From a virus: a stretch of DNA of 64,000 nt. Positions 29,178-37,886 of this stretch are shown here, in pieces. The position numbers and the translations under genes were made by a program. The notes under the pieces were generated by a model. It ran no database searches, had not been told where the DNA came from, and worked only from the letters and a program-made list of their open reading frames with translations. Position 1 is the stretch's first letter, and every line of letters starts with the position of its first letter. Where the stretch lies: positions 1-64,000 of IMG/VR virus record IMGVR_UViG_3300012000_000008; one strand, written 5' to 3'.

Positions 29178-29905
29178 TGTACAATTTATTAATTGCTACA
29201 ACTTCTTGTAAAAAATATTTAAGCACAAGAGTAAACGCAATTAAAAATTCTTGGAATTATAATGGTATTTATAAAAATTTTAAAATAACTCACTTATTCT
29301 TTATAGGAGGCAATGATGAAAAACAAGAAAATGATTTAATTACGTTAAAATGTAGAGATGATTATTGTTCATTATCTGGTAAAACCTATAGTGTTTTAAA
29401 ATATATCAATGATAATTTACATTTTGATTATCTTATTAAGACAAATGACGATAGTTATGTAAACATTGAAAAATTTTGTGATTCAAATTTTGAAAATTAT
29501 GATTATGGTGGCTATTGCTGTATTAATACAGATATGGATGTTTTACAACAAACAGATTTTGCACAGGGTGGGTTTTATTTTCTTTCTTGCAAATCAACAG
29601 AATATATTTTAAATACTGAAGGGGAACTATCACTTTTAAATAATCTTAATAGTTCTATTGAAGATCAGAACATTGGCAGAATAATGGCGCAAAAAAATAA
29701 TCTTAAATTCTTAAAATTAAATAATTTTCCAAAAATTGATATGCCTTTTCATATTTGCGAGGAAGGTATGAGCATACACCCTGTTCATCATACATTAATG
29801 AGAGAACTTTATACCAATAAAAACCATTTTAATAAACAATTAAGTATTTTAAAATATAAATCATTTACAAGTGATTATGGTATAAGAAGAACAATAAAAA
29901 AATGA
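29177..29905 (+). CDS. GT31-like glycosyltransferase
   Basis: A 242-residue protein resembling beta-1,3-galactosyl/Fringe-type enzymes (GT31): N-terminal ATTSCKKYLSTRVNAIKNSW matches the R-x-x-A-I-R-x-(T/S)-W pattern, and residues of about 90-102 (DYLIKTNDDSYVN) hold the metal-binding DxD motif with the usual K-T-x-D-D-S/T pattern. It lacks a membrane anchor, unlike eukaryotic members. Joined to its neighbours by overlapping start and stop codons. Donor and acceptor unknown. Confidence 0.75.
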   Translation: MYNLLIATTSCKKYLSTRVNAIKNSWNYNGIYKNFKITHLFFIGGNDEKQENDLITLKCRDDYCSLSGKTYSVLKYINDNLHFDYLIKTNDDSYVNIEKFCDSNFENYDYGGYCCINTDMDVLQQTDFAQGGFYFLSCKSTEYILNTEGELSLLNNLNSSIEDQNIGRIMAQKNNLKFLKLNNFPKIDMPFHICEEGMSIHPVHHTLMRELYTNKNHFNKQLSILKYKSFTSDYGIRRTIKK

Positions 29906-30564
29906 AACAATTAGTATTTTTAGTAAATATTACAAAAATTGAACATATACTAAATTTTTCAAATTTTTATTATATTACTGATAAAAAATTCACTATTAAT
30001 GCAGATAATATTATAAAAGTCGATGTAGAGGACAAATATGAAAATTTAGCACTTAAAACTTTTTTAGGGTATAAAGAATTTAAAAGAAAAAATATTAAGT
30101 TTGACTTTTTATGTAGAGTTGACACTGATACTTATATAGATTTTAAAAATCTATATAATTCAAAATTTGAAAATAGAAAAAATTATGGATTTATAAATTA
30201 TGGAAATAGCTTTTTACACGAAAAAAATTTTAATAAATTTCCTTTTTCTCCAGGGTTTACAGAATATTTTTTAGGAGGTGGCTATATGATCAACAAAGAT
30301 TCATTTAATAATTTAAAAATAGACCATTTTATTAATTTAATATATGGAAATATAGAAAAAAATGTTGATATGTGTTTTGAAGATGTGATTACTAGCTTAG
30401 CATTAAAAGAACAAAATCAAACCATGGTACATTCAGGAGCATGGATAGACAAGAAAAATAACTGTACTTCTTCTTGCAACAATTCTTTTTTTCATTCTTT
30501 AAAATTTTATAATGAAAAAAAATTTAAACTTATAAATAAATTACAAAACAAAAATTTAGCTTAA
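29902..30564 (+). CDS. GT31-like glycosyltransferase, second copy
   Basis: A 220-residue GT31-like protein: KYENLALKTFLGYKEF (about 46-61) is the family's (Y)-x-N-L-x-x-K-T helix and FDFLCRVDTDTYIDF (about 68-82) gives a D-T-D metal motif. Overlaps the preceding GT31-like gene by 4 nt, so the pair probably acts in the same pathway. Shares a TTAA stop palindrome with the convergent GNAT gene. Many AAA/AAT codons, as throughout this island. Confidence 0.75.
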   Translation: MKQLVFLVNITKIEHILNFSNFYYITDKKFTINADNIIKVDVEDKYENLALKTFLGYKEFKRKNIKFDFLCRVDTDTYIDFKNLYNSKFENRKNYGFINYGNSFLHEKNFNKFPFSPGFTEYFLGGGYMINKDSFNNLKIDHFINLIYGNIEKNVDMCFEDVITSLALKEQNQTMVHSGAWIDKKNNCTSSCNNSFFHSLKFYNEKKFKLINKLQNKNLA

Positions 30565-31046
30565 TTATTTTTTAAAATATAACAATTATAATAATTTTTA
30601 AAGCCCAAATTAAAAGCACCTTTTTGACTCAATATATTTTCTGGATGAATTTTTGCAATTAAATATGGTACTTGTTTTTTGTGTTTTCTTAAAATTTTAT
30701 AAAAAATATCATATAACATAAAATTGTTTTTATCTCTAATAATTTTTTTAAATTTATTTTTAATTAATTTTAAATGTTTTGTATTTAAAAAAACTGCAAG
30801 CTCTAAATTTTTAGATATATAAATTTCTGCAAACGGCATTTTTCTATAAGTTATTATATAAAAAGCAAGATAATTTTTTTTTCTTAGTTTTTTTACATGC
30901 TCATTAAAAGAAGGTAACTGTTTTTGCTGGCTTTCAGATTCTATTTCTATATTTTTTTTTTGAAATCTTTCTCTAAGTGTATCATATGTAAATTCTAAAT
31001 GATTCTTATTATATGTGTCCAAGAATTGCATTTGTATATACTGCAT
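30561..31046 (-). CDS. GNAT-family acyltransferase-like protein
   Basis: A 161-residue protein. The layout AFYIITYRKMPFAEIYIS, later VPYLIAKIHPENILSQKGAFNLGF fits GNAT N-acyltransferases: a strand pair, then I-x-P-x-N-x-x-S-x-x-x-F-x-x-L-G-F near the C-terminus. Such enzymes acetylate amino sugars; with a DegT-like aminotransferase next door, N-acetylation of an amino sugar is plausible. The TATAAATA element on its strand lies 6 nt from the ATG. Met6 is an alternative start. Confidence 0.6.
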   Translation of the reverse strand: MQYIQMQFLDTYNKNHLEFTYDTLRERFQKKNIEIESESQQKQLPSFNEHVKKLRKKNYLAFYIITYRKMPFAEIYISKNLELAVFLNTKHLKLIKNKFKKIIRDKNNFMLYDIFYKILRKHKKQVPYLIAKIHPENILSQKGAFNLGFKNYYNCYILKNN

Positions 31047-31051
31047 GTAAC

Positions 31052-31059
31052 TATTTATA
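31052..31059 (-). promoter_or_regulatory. Late-type promoter TATAAATA (minus)
   Basis: Exact TATAAATA on the minus strand in the 14-bp divergent gap, ending 5 nt before the GNAT ATG at 31046. Confidence 0.5.
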
Positions 31060-31060
31060 A

Positions 31061-31666
31061 GTGAAAAATACAGATCTACAGTTGCTTTATAAAACAGTAA
31101 ATCTTTTTGAACAAAATTTATGTAATTACACAGGAAGCAAATATGCAGTATCTGTTGACTGCTGTACCAATGCTCTTTTGTTATGCTTTCAGTATTTAAA
31201 TCCTAAAACTATTATTTTGCCTAAAAATACTTTTATTGGTGTGGCATCAGCTGCAACTCATTTAGGAATAAGAGTAAAATTTAAAGATATAAAATGGAAT
31301 GGTATGTATAAAATAGAACCATTAAATGTATTTGATTGTGCAAGAAGATTCACAAGCAACATGTACATAAAAAATTCATTTATGTGTTTATCTTTTCATT
31401 ACAAAAAACATTTAAAAATAGGCAGGGGTGGCGCTATTCTCTTAGATAACTATGAAGCTTATGAATGGTTTTTAAAAGCTAGAAATTGTGGTAAAGATAT
31501 AAGTCTTCCTCTGTTTAAACAGACCTTTGACGTTTGTGGTTGGAATATGCTTTTGCATCCTGAACTTGCTAAAAAAGGAATTAAATTATTAAAAAAAATG
31601 CCTAAAAATAATCTAGATCTACCATATGAGTTCTATGGCAATCTAAACAAACAAATTACATATTAA
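31061..31666 (+). CDS. Short DegT/DnrJ/EryC1-type aminotransferase-like protein
   Basis: PLP-dependent sugar aminotransferases of this family make amino sugars from keto-sugars. Here residues 12-60 (LFEQNLCNYTGSKYAVSVDCCTNALLL) and 108-130 (CLSFHYKKHLKIGRGGAILLD, with the Schiff-base lysine in the S-F-x-x-x-K-x-x-x-x-G-x-GG context) match, but the protein is 201 aa against about 370 usual; the C-terminal domain is missing. GTG start. The gene ends in a shared TTAA stop, not a frameshift remnant that I can see. It may be a compact enzyme or inactive. Confidence 0.75.
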   Translation: MKNTDLQLLYKTVNLFEQNLCNYTGSKYAVSVDCCTNALLLCFQYLNPKTIILPKNTFIGVASAATHLGIRVKFKDIKWNGMYKIEPLNVFDCARRFTSNMYIKNSFMCLSFHYKKHLKIGRGGAILLDNYEAYEWFLKARNCGKDISLPLFKQTFDVCGWNMLLHPELAKKGIKLLKKMPKNNLDLPYEFYGNLNKQITY

Positions 31667-32934
31667 ACATGAAATCCGCGTTTTTCTTCAGCAAAAGGAA
31701 AATTATTTTGTTCTAAATAAAATCTTAACGGCGATTTATAATATTTGTTTTTTAATTCTGGAGATAACCATAGAAACTCTTGTACTAATTTTTTATCTAA
31801 GAACGGATATCTAGCTTCTATACCCAAACAACCCATCACATACTCGTCCTTAGTAATGTATTCCTTCATAGTACCATTATAAAAGTTTTTCCAAGGAAAA
31901 TATTGTGCTAAATTATCAGGAAAAACACCTTTAAAACAAGAAGTACCATCTAATTCATAAATATTTTTTATAAAATAATCGCCCATTATTTCATCACATC
32001 CAGTACCAGAAAGAAAAATTTTACAATTATTCATTTTGCCTTTTTTTCCTATAAACAACAAAGGCAATGTAGAAGAATCTTTTATAAAATGGTATTCAGT
32101 GTTTTCTTGTAATTCACAGTATTTACGCAAAAAAACTGTTAAAAGAGAATTATTAAATTTGTTATAAAATATAAATTCAGTATTTTTTAATAACAATTTT
32201 CTTTGTTCTAAAACCTCTATATTTTCATTATTTAAAATACTAAAACAATGAAAATTTTTATTTAAATTTAATAATTCTGCTGCTATACATCCACTGTCGT
32301 ACCCGCTACTTAAACCTATAAAAATTTTTTTATCTGTATTGCTTCTTTTAAAAATGGATTCTTTAAAGGCTGCAATCCAATCGTTGTAAGAGGTTTTATA
32401 TTGATTTAAATCAAAAACAGTATTTGTAATATGGTTTATACTATCAGGTGTTTCGAATACAATAGTTGTATTAGGAGCACAAGGCATTATATTTTTTAAA
32501 TTTAAACTTATAAGTGCGCTCTTGTAAGTGCTAGCGTGAACCCCTCTATCTGTAGAAAAATATATTGGTTTTGTTTTAAAAGTATCTGTTGTAACTAAAA
32601 TTTTTTTTAAATTATTGTCTTTTAATATTATAGCAAACTCACCATCTAAATATTTTGCATAATTATCACCGTATTTAAGATAGCATTCTATAATAAAATC
32701 TGCTTCATCAATTCCAACATAATTATAAATTTCACCGTTAAAAATTACTTCTATATTTTTTTTAACTCTTGGTTGTAGACAATCACCTGTTATTTTTAAT
32801 TGATTATGTATAAATGTACCACCATTGTTTTTAAGGACTGATGTTTTATCAGGACCTCTAAAACACATTAAACTATTGGCCAAACAAATTTCTTGTTCAG
32901 TTAATAATTTAGAAGTATATAAAATACTACACAT
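31663..32934 (-). CDS. Asparagine synthase-like glutamine amidotransferase
   Basis: A 423-residue two-domain protein. The start is placed at 32934 rather than the upstream Met because this makes Cys the second residue (MCSIL), the N-terminal nucleophile of class II amidotransferases, and because GAGGAG lies about 9 nt upstream. The N-terminal domain has RGPD, NGEIYNY and DGEFAI; the synthase domain has the ATP-binding SSGYDS loop (usual SGGxDS) and SGTGCDEIMGDY. Such proteins amidate carboxyl groups, including uronic acids in surface sugars. Shorter than AsnB (about 550 aa). Confidence 0.85.
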   Translation of the reverse strand: MCSILYTSKLLTEQEICLANSLMCFRGPDKTSVLKNNGGTFIHNQLKITGDCLQPRVKKNIEVIFNGEIYNYVGIDEADFIIECYLKYGDNYAKYLDGEFAIILKDNNLKKILVTTDTFKTKPIYFSTDRGVHASTYKSALISLNLKNIMPCAPNTTIVFETPDSINHITNTVFDLNQYKTSYNDWIAAFKESIFKRSNTDKKIFIGLSSGYDSGCIAAELLNLNKNFHCFSILNNENIEVLEQRKLLLKNTEFIFYNKFNNSLLTVFLRKYCELQENTEYHFIKDSSTLPLLFIGKKGKMNNCKIFLSGTGCDEIMGDYFIKNIYELDGTSCFKGVFPDNLAQYFPWKNFYNGTMKEYITKDEYVMGCLGIEARYPFLDKKLVQEFLWLSPELKNKYYKSPLRFYLEQNNFPFAEEKRGFHV

Positions 32935-33709
32935 ATTTTTTATACTCCTCAATTAATTTTTTTAAAGTTAAAAATTTATTTTGAGGTGCATCGTTTTTGT
33001 TATTTAAAATATAGGGGTCGAAATTATTTTTTAATAGTTGATCATTAGAAAACCATGGTTTTTTCTTACCAACAAAATGAACTATTTTTGCAGTTTTTAG
33101 AGTGTTAAGATTTAAGTTTTCAGTAGTTACAAGATATTCTTCAGGCAATTTATATGTTTTATTTTTAAAAATTTTATTAAACACCCCTTGATTACCATGC
33201 CATTTAAATTTTGTTAATAAAGAAATAGCTTCATTATAATTCTCTTCAGTTAAATATTTTTTTCCTATAACCATTAATCCTGCATTAAACCCCCCATTAA
33301 AATTTAAGATTTTTTCATCAGCTTCAGTCATTTTTTGATTTATAACTGCACAGAAATCATGATTACAATTAAAAAGTAAACTTATGTCACCTCTGCAAAG
33401 CATATCTGTATCTAAATAAATGACCTTATCATATTCAGATAATAAGAATATTTCAAATCTGCAAGCAGGGGTTAATGACCAATTGTACGAAAACCTTAAA
33501 TTTTTCTTATATTTAAGCTTGTCAAAATATTTAAATTCTATATTTTTATAAATTTTTAATAAGCTTTCTTTATTTTCCTTTTTGAAATTTTTTTCAACAA
33601 AAATTAAATACGGTATTTCTAATTTATTATGTGTAATCAAGCTTTTTAAAAAGATTTTCATACCAGGTATAAAATCTTCCGTTACAAAAGAAACAAAACA
33701 CATTTTCAT
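32927..33709 (-). CDS. GT8-like glycosyltransferase
   Basis: A 260-residue enzyme of glycogenin/galactosyltransferase type: KVIYLDTDMLCRGDIS (about 93-108) is the GT8 DxD motif, NGGFNAGLMVIGKKYL (about 140-155) the N-x-G-x-M pattern, and KIVHFVGKKKPW (about 208-219) the metal-binding H-F-x-G-x-x-K-P-W. Three minus-strand genes overlap here, so it is one operon with the amidotransferase and the upstream protein. Sugar donor unknown. A paralogue is at 39338. Confidence 0.9.
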   Translation of the reverse strand: MKMCFVSFVTEDFIPGMKIFLKSLITHNKLEIPYLIFVEKNFKKENKESLLKIYKNIEFKYFDKLKYKKNLRFSYNWSLTPACRFEIFLLSEYDKVIYLDTDMLCRGDISLLFNCNHDFCAVINQKMTEADEKILNFNGGFNAGLMVIGKKYLTEENYNEAISLLTKFKWHGNQGVFNKIFKNKTYKLPEEYLVTTENLNLNTLKTAKIVHFVGKKKPWFSNDQLLKNNFDPYILNNKNDAPQNKFLTLKKLIEEYKKYV

Positions 33710-34461
33710 AAATAAATTAACGAATCATCGGTATTTAATAAAAAAAAATTTTTGTTATAAAAAACTTCTTTTTCATATTCTTCTACTGCTGCTAGAAGCA
33801 CTTTATGAGGATTAAAAATAACTTTATTATTCTTAACGGTTTTTCCAAAATTATGATAAATTTTATTTATTATATTTTTTACAATTTTAGCAGGGCCCGC
33901 AATCAAATCATCTCTTAAAATAGCATTAGAACAAAAAGATGTTTTATCAATACATTGTTTTTCAATAGTAATTATCTTCTCTTCAGATAAAAAAGTTTTT
34001 AACCATTCTGTTTTAGAACAAAATAAATTGAGTTTATTAAAATTAAAATTTATTTCTTCTTTTATTAAGCAATCTGGTCTTGTTAAAATTATAAAATCAT
34101 AACTATTATCAACTAGTTCTAATACTTTATTTTTTTTTCTTAAAGACTTTAATTGATTTAAAAATGCTGCAGTTAAATTATTTAAAAATAATTTTGAAGC
34201 TATATTTTCCTTTGATCTTAAAGTAGAGTCACAAATTTCGTCTTCTTTTTCCAACACAATTTTTTTAGTATTTGTTAAGCTAAAGCTATATTCAGATACC
34301 AAATCTTTAAAATTATAAAACCTTTTATCATTTAAATAAGATTTAGTGGTGTAACTATGAATAAAAATATCACAATTGTATTTTTTTATTGTTTTTTCTA
34401 AACCAATTTTACAGTACGGATAATGTCTAAAATGGCCGGCTAAACATAGAGCAGTTTTCAT
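33706..34461 (-). CDS. Glycosyltransferase-like protein
   Basis: A 251-residue protein. The N-terminus TALCLAGHFRHYPYCKIGLEKTIKKYNCDIFIHSY matches a GT-like family found in viruses and bacteria (L-x-G-x-x-R ... D-x-F-I-H-x-(W/Y)), and YDFIILTRPDCLI (about 125-137) resembles its second motif. It starts the three-gene minus operon. AATAAATTA precedes the ATG. Enzymatic role is inferred from family resemblance and neighbours. Confidence 0.6.
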   Translation of the reverse strand: MKTALCLAGHFRHYPYCKIGLEKTIKKYNCDIFIHSYTTKSYLNDKRFYNFKDLVSEYSFSLTNTKKIVLEKEDEICDSTLRSKENIASKLFLNNLTAAFLNQLKSLRKKNKVLELVDNSYDFIILTRPDCLIKEEINFNFNKLNLFCSKTEWLKTFLSEEKIITIEKQCIDKTSFCSNAILRDDLIAGPAKIVKNIINKIYHNFGKTVKNNKVIFNPHKVLLAAVEEYEKEVFYNKNFFLLNTDDSLIYL

Positions 34462-34503
34462 TAATTTATTGATATTTAATATTGAAGAAGCTATAATAAA
34501 GAT

Positions 34504-35370
34504 ATGATTTTATTGACTGGATCAAGCGGGTTTATTGGTAAACATATTTACAATATACTTAAAAAATATTATGGTGTCATTCCTTATGATAAAAAATGTG
34601 GCAAAGATCTTTTAAATATAAAACAACTTGAAAAATCTATACAAAAGTGTGAAATTGTTGTGCATGCTGCAGCTGAAGCAAATTTTGAAAATATGGAAGT
34701 TTTTGATAAAAGCTATTCAAGCACTTCTATGAATATACAAGGCACTCATAATATTGCGCATTTATGCTCTAAACATGAAAAAAAATTAATTTTTATCTCT
34801 ACGTGTTGTGTGTATGGAAATGCTAGTAAATTTGTAGAAGAAATTAAGGTATATCCTAAAGATCTTTATAGTTTTTCTAAACTAGCTGGTGAAAATATTA
34901 TTTTTGGATATCACAAAAATTTTGATTTACAATTTATTATTTTAAGAATAGCTACCTGCTATGGTCCTAATATGAGACCTGAGTTAGGCATTGCAAAATT
35001 TATTTATAATGCCAGCAAGAACATACCACTTCCTATACATGGTAATGGAAAGCAAACCCGTACATTTACACATGTATACGATATTGCACAGGGGGTATTA
35101 AAATCAATAAAGTTTTTTAATATAGCAAAAAATAATATTATAAATATAAGTACCACTGAACAGACCTCAGCATTACAAGCTGCAAAAGACATCATAAGAC
35201 TGTGTAAAAGCAAATCACCACTACAGTTTGTTAAACAAAGAAAACATCAAATTTTTAAGGAAAATGTGAGCAACCATAAAGCTATGCAACTTTTAAAATG
35301 GTCCCCTAAGTATAATTGGCAAAAAGGAATATGCCAAACCATTAAAACATATGTTAATCAAAAATATTGA
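34504..35370 (+). CDS. NAD-dependent sugar epimerase/dehydratase
   Basis: A 288-residue extended short-chain dehydrogenase acting on nucleotide sugars. The NAD-binding loop GSSGFIG (6-12), HAAAEAN (about 54-60), the Ser/Thr of STCCVYG and the catalytic YxxxK (YSFSK, about 122-126) are all present. A TATAAT lies 8 nt before the ATG. The 3' end overlaps the radical SAM gene by 20 nt. Reaction (4-epimerase, reductase or dehydratase) cannot be told from sequence. Confidence 0.9.
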   Translation: MILLTGSSGFIGKHIYNILKKYYGVIPYDKKCGKDLLNIKQLEKSIQKCEIVVHAAAEANFENMEVFDKSYSSTSMNIQGTHNIAHLCSKHEKKLIFISTCCVYGNASKFVEEIKVYPKDLYSFSKLAGENIIFGYHKNFDLQFIILRIATCYGPNMRPELGIAKFIYNASKNIPLPIHGNGKQTRTFTHVYDIAQGVLKSIKFFNIAKNNIINISTTEQTSALQAAKDIIRLCKSKSPLQFVKQRKHQIFKENVSNHKAMQLLKWSPKYNWQKGICQTIKTYVNQKY

Positions 35371-36091
35371 ATATGAAATTGTGGAGCATTGCAATTTAAG
35401 ATGTAAAAATTGCAATAAGTTTAGTTATATTAAAGAACACAATTGCATTGATATAGATCAGATAAAAAAAGACTTTTTTTTATTAAGCAAAAGATTTACA
35501 CTTGAAAATTTTACCATCCTAGGCGGTGAACCGTTGCTTCACCCTGATTTAAACAATATAATTTTACTAGCAAAAAAGGCATTTAATAATAGTGCTATAA
35601 AAATAATTACAAACGGTGCTTTATTTTTTAAAAAAGATTTTATTTTTTTAAATCTCTTATCAGCAAAAAACATAACTTTAGAAATTTCCAAATATGAACT
35701 TAATATTGATTATGAAAAAATAAAAAATATTTGCAAAAAATTTAATATTAATTTTATTTTAACTGAAAAGCAATATTTTAAAGATTTTGTTGATAAAAGC
35801 GGTTCATGCGATCCAGACAAAAGTTTTAAAAGATGTAGAGAATTGGTTTATTGCCCAAGTTTTTTTAATGGTAAACTCTTTCAATGCGGATATTCAAAAA
35901 GCAGCGAATTTTTAACTAAAACAAGCAGACTTTCAAATTTTGCTTTAGATAAAGGTATAGATATAAGCAGCACAGATGAACAAATTTACAAATATTTGAC
36001 TGCACCTGTTCCAACTTGTAAATTTTGTAGTGTTGATGCAGAGTTTCATCCATGGAGGCAACTAAGCTCACAGGAAATAAAAAATATATGA
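35351..36091 (+). CDS. Radical SAM protein
   Basis: A 246-residue radical SAM enzyme: CNLRCKNC (14-21) is the C-x3-C-x2-C cluster motif and ILGGEPLLHPD (about 56-66) the GGE motif that binds SAM. The C-terminal third has more cysteines (RCRELVYC, QCGY, CKFC) that could hold a second FeS cluster, as in SPASM-type proteins. Located in a sugar island between epimerase and glycosyltransferase genes, it may modify a sugar or a peptide. Its stop overlaps the next ATG (ATGA). Confidence 0.9.
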   Translation: MLIKNIEYEIVEHCNLRCKNCNKFSYIKEHNCIDIDQIKKDFFLLSKRFTLENFTILGGEPLLHPDLNNIILLAKKAFNNSAIKIITNGALFFKKDFIFLNLLSAKNITLEISKYELNIDYEKIKNICKKFNINFILTEKQYFKDFVDKSGSCDPDKSFKRCRELVYCPSFFNGKLFQCGYSKSSEFLTKTSRLSNFALDKGIDISSTDEQIYKYLTAPVPTCKFCSVDAEFHPWRQLSSQEIKNI

Positions 36092-36852
36092 ATGTTTGTT
36101 TTTTTTATTCAGTTTATAATAGATATAATATACTAAAACAAAACTTAACTCTTTTAAAAAATAACAATATTTCCAACATAGTATTTTTAATTGATAAGAC
36201 TAAAAGCTATAACTTAAATAACTTAAAAGCAATTAATTTAGTTAAAAATTCAAATTTAATTTACAAAGTTAATACTTCACACAAAGGCTCTTTCTGTACT
36301 TTTATAGATTTTTTTTATAATTTAAAAAAATTTCCTGACTATTCTATTTTTATAGAGGATGACTGTTTGCTTACAAATGAGTTCTTTGAATTTCATAATA
36401 TGGTATCAAACAACTTAAGCTATTTTATTAAAAATAATATAGCCTTGGTTTCACCGTTTGGTTTTAACTATGCTACTGACAATAATTTTAGTTTATCTAA
36501 CATTGATTGCAGTCTTATAAAAGGAAATCTGTGGGGATGTGGTTATATTGCGCCTTTTATAGAGCAGTTTTTTAAAGAAAAAAAATTTAATGCAGATGGT
36601 ACTTTTTATTTGGATTTAAATGTCCTTAATTATTTTTCTTCACAGAATAAAAGTATAGCTGTTGCTAGTCACAATCTTATTTCTTATGAGGGCCTAAAAG
36701 ATAGTAGAGATTACGATCAATTAAAACACTGTATTGATCATCCCATGTTTAAAGCTAATTTAAATTTTAAAGAGCTAAACATAGAATTTAACAATAATAA
36801 TCATTCATTCCTACAAAAACATAATTTTTTTAGAAATAATTGCATTTGTTAA
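36088..36852 (+). CDS. GT-A-like glycosyltransferase
   Basis: ATG 36088 is preferred over 36052 because it overlaps the radical SAM stop (ATGA), giving 254 residues. Near the middle DYSIFIEDDCLLTNEFF has an acidic E-D-D typical of the metal site in GT-A enzymes; LWGCGYIAPF and DLNVLNYF follow as in proteins that modify glycans of surface structures. Catalytic assignment is inference. Confidence 0.55.
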   Translation: MNVCFFYSVYNRYNILKQNLTLLKNNNISNIVFLIDKTKSYNLNNLKAINLVKNSNLIYKVNTSHKGSFCTFIDFFYNLKKFPDYSIFIEDDCLLTNEFFEFHNMVSNNLSYFIKNNIALVSPFGFNYATDNNFSLSNIDCSLIKGNLWGCGYIAPFIEQFFKEKKFNADGTFYLDLNVLNYFSSQNKSIAVASHNLISYEGLKDSRDYDQLKHCIDHPMFKANLNFKELNIEFNNNNHSFLQKHNFFRNNCIC

Positions 36853-36860
36853 AAAGTTTT

Positions 36861-36867
36861 TAAATAA
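36861..36867 (+). promoter_or_regulatory. Late-type promoter variant TTAAATAA
   Basis: TAAATAA (TTAAATAA with 36860) ends 4 nt before ATG 36872, the same spacing as the exact ATAAATAA sites. Confidence 0.4.
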
Positions 36868-36871
36868 TTTT

Positions 36872-37576
36872 ATGCAAATATTAATACCCATGGCAGGAAT
36901 GGGGTTAAGATTTAAAAATGCTGGTTTTGAAGTACCTAAACCGCTCATTAAAGTTAAAAATAAAACCCTCATTGAACATTCTGTAGAGACACTCAATATT
37001 AGCGGCCAATACATTTTTATAACAAGAAAATACTGGAATGAGTATGATTCTATATTGTCTGAAATATTAAAAAAATTAAGTCCCGATTCTATTGAAATTA
37101 AAATTGACTACAATACAAATGGAAGTGTTGATTCATGTCTTTTATCTGAACCTTTTTTAAAAAAAAATGATGAATTAATAACTACTAACTGTGATCAATA
37201 TTTAAAATGGAACTCAAATGAGTTTCTGCACTATATGAATAGCAACCAAGCAGCAGGTGGTATTCTTACTTTTACTTCTACTGATCCTAGACATTCTTTC
37301 GCAAAAATAAATCAAAATAGAGTTATACAAATTGTAGAAAAAAAAGCTATTAGTAATTGTTCACTTGTAGGTGTACATTATTTTAAAAAGAGTAAGTATT
37401 TTTTATATTCTGGAAAAAAATTAAAAAAGATAGTTAAAAACAGAGAATGCTATGTTTCTGAAACATATAATTTATTAATTGAAAAAAAATTAAAAGTAAT
37501 TTATTTTAATTTAGAAAATGGGTACTATCCCCTAGGTGTTCCTGAGGATTTAAATAATATAAATGAAATTGTTTAA
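36872..37576 (+). CDS. Sugar-phosphate nucleotidyltransferase
   Basis: A 234-residue NTP-transferase. The N-terminal PMAGMGLRFKNAGFEVPKPLIKV is the nucleotide-binding G-x-G-x-R-x(7)-P-K-P-L motif; TTNCDQYLKW (about 104-113) supplies the metal-binding Asp. These enzymes activate sugar-1-phosphates as NDP-sugars, the donors that the glycosyltransferases here would use. Which nucleotide or sugar is not visible. A late-promoter variant precedes it. Confidence 0.88.
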   Translation: MQILIPMAGMGLRFKNAGFEVPKPLIKVKNKTLIEHSVETLNISGQYIFITRKYWNEYDSILSEILKKLSPDSIEIKIDYNTNGSVDSCLLSEPFLKKNDELITTNCDQYLKWNSNEFLHYMNSNQAAGGILTFTSTDPRHSFAKINQNRVIQIVEKKAISNCSLVGVHYFKKSKYFLYSGKKLKKIVKNRECYVSETYNLLIEKKLKVIYFNLENGYYPLGVPEDLNNINEIV

Positions 37577-37586
37577 TTTAAATAAT

Positions 37587-37886
37587 ATGAAATTAGGCTG
37601 GTTTGTAGGTAATTTTGAACCAACAGCATTTAAAACAAGTAATTTTGAAGTTTCCTATAAACTACACAGAAAAAATGAAAAATGGGATAAACATTTTCAT
37701 ACCACAGTAACTGAAATAAACTTAATCATAAGAGGAAAAATGAAAATACAAGGCAAATTGCTCTTTAGTCATGATATTTTTATTTTAGAGCCTTATGAAA
37801 TTGCGGACCCTGAATTTTTACAAGATACAGAAATTATTTGTGTTAAAACACCTTCAGCTAACGATAAAGTGGTTGTTAAATTTTAA
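37587..37886 (+). CDS. Cupin-domain protein
   Basis: A 99-residue single cupin: KHFHTTVTEINLIIRGKMKIQGK (about 36-58) has the H-x-H ... E pattern and G-x-M-x-I strand, followed by DIFILEPYEIADPEF. Start 37587 is chosen over 37563 because the earlier one overlaps the previous gene and this one follows TTAAATAAT. Probably a sugar-binding or epimerase-like cupin in the same pathway as the nucleotidyltransferase. Confidence 0.75.
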   Translation: MKLGWFVGNFEPTAFKTSNFEVSYKLHRKNEKWDKHFHTTVTEINLIIRGKMKIQGKLLFSHDIFILEPYEIADPEFLQDTEIICVKTPSANDKVVVKF

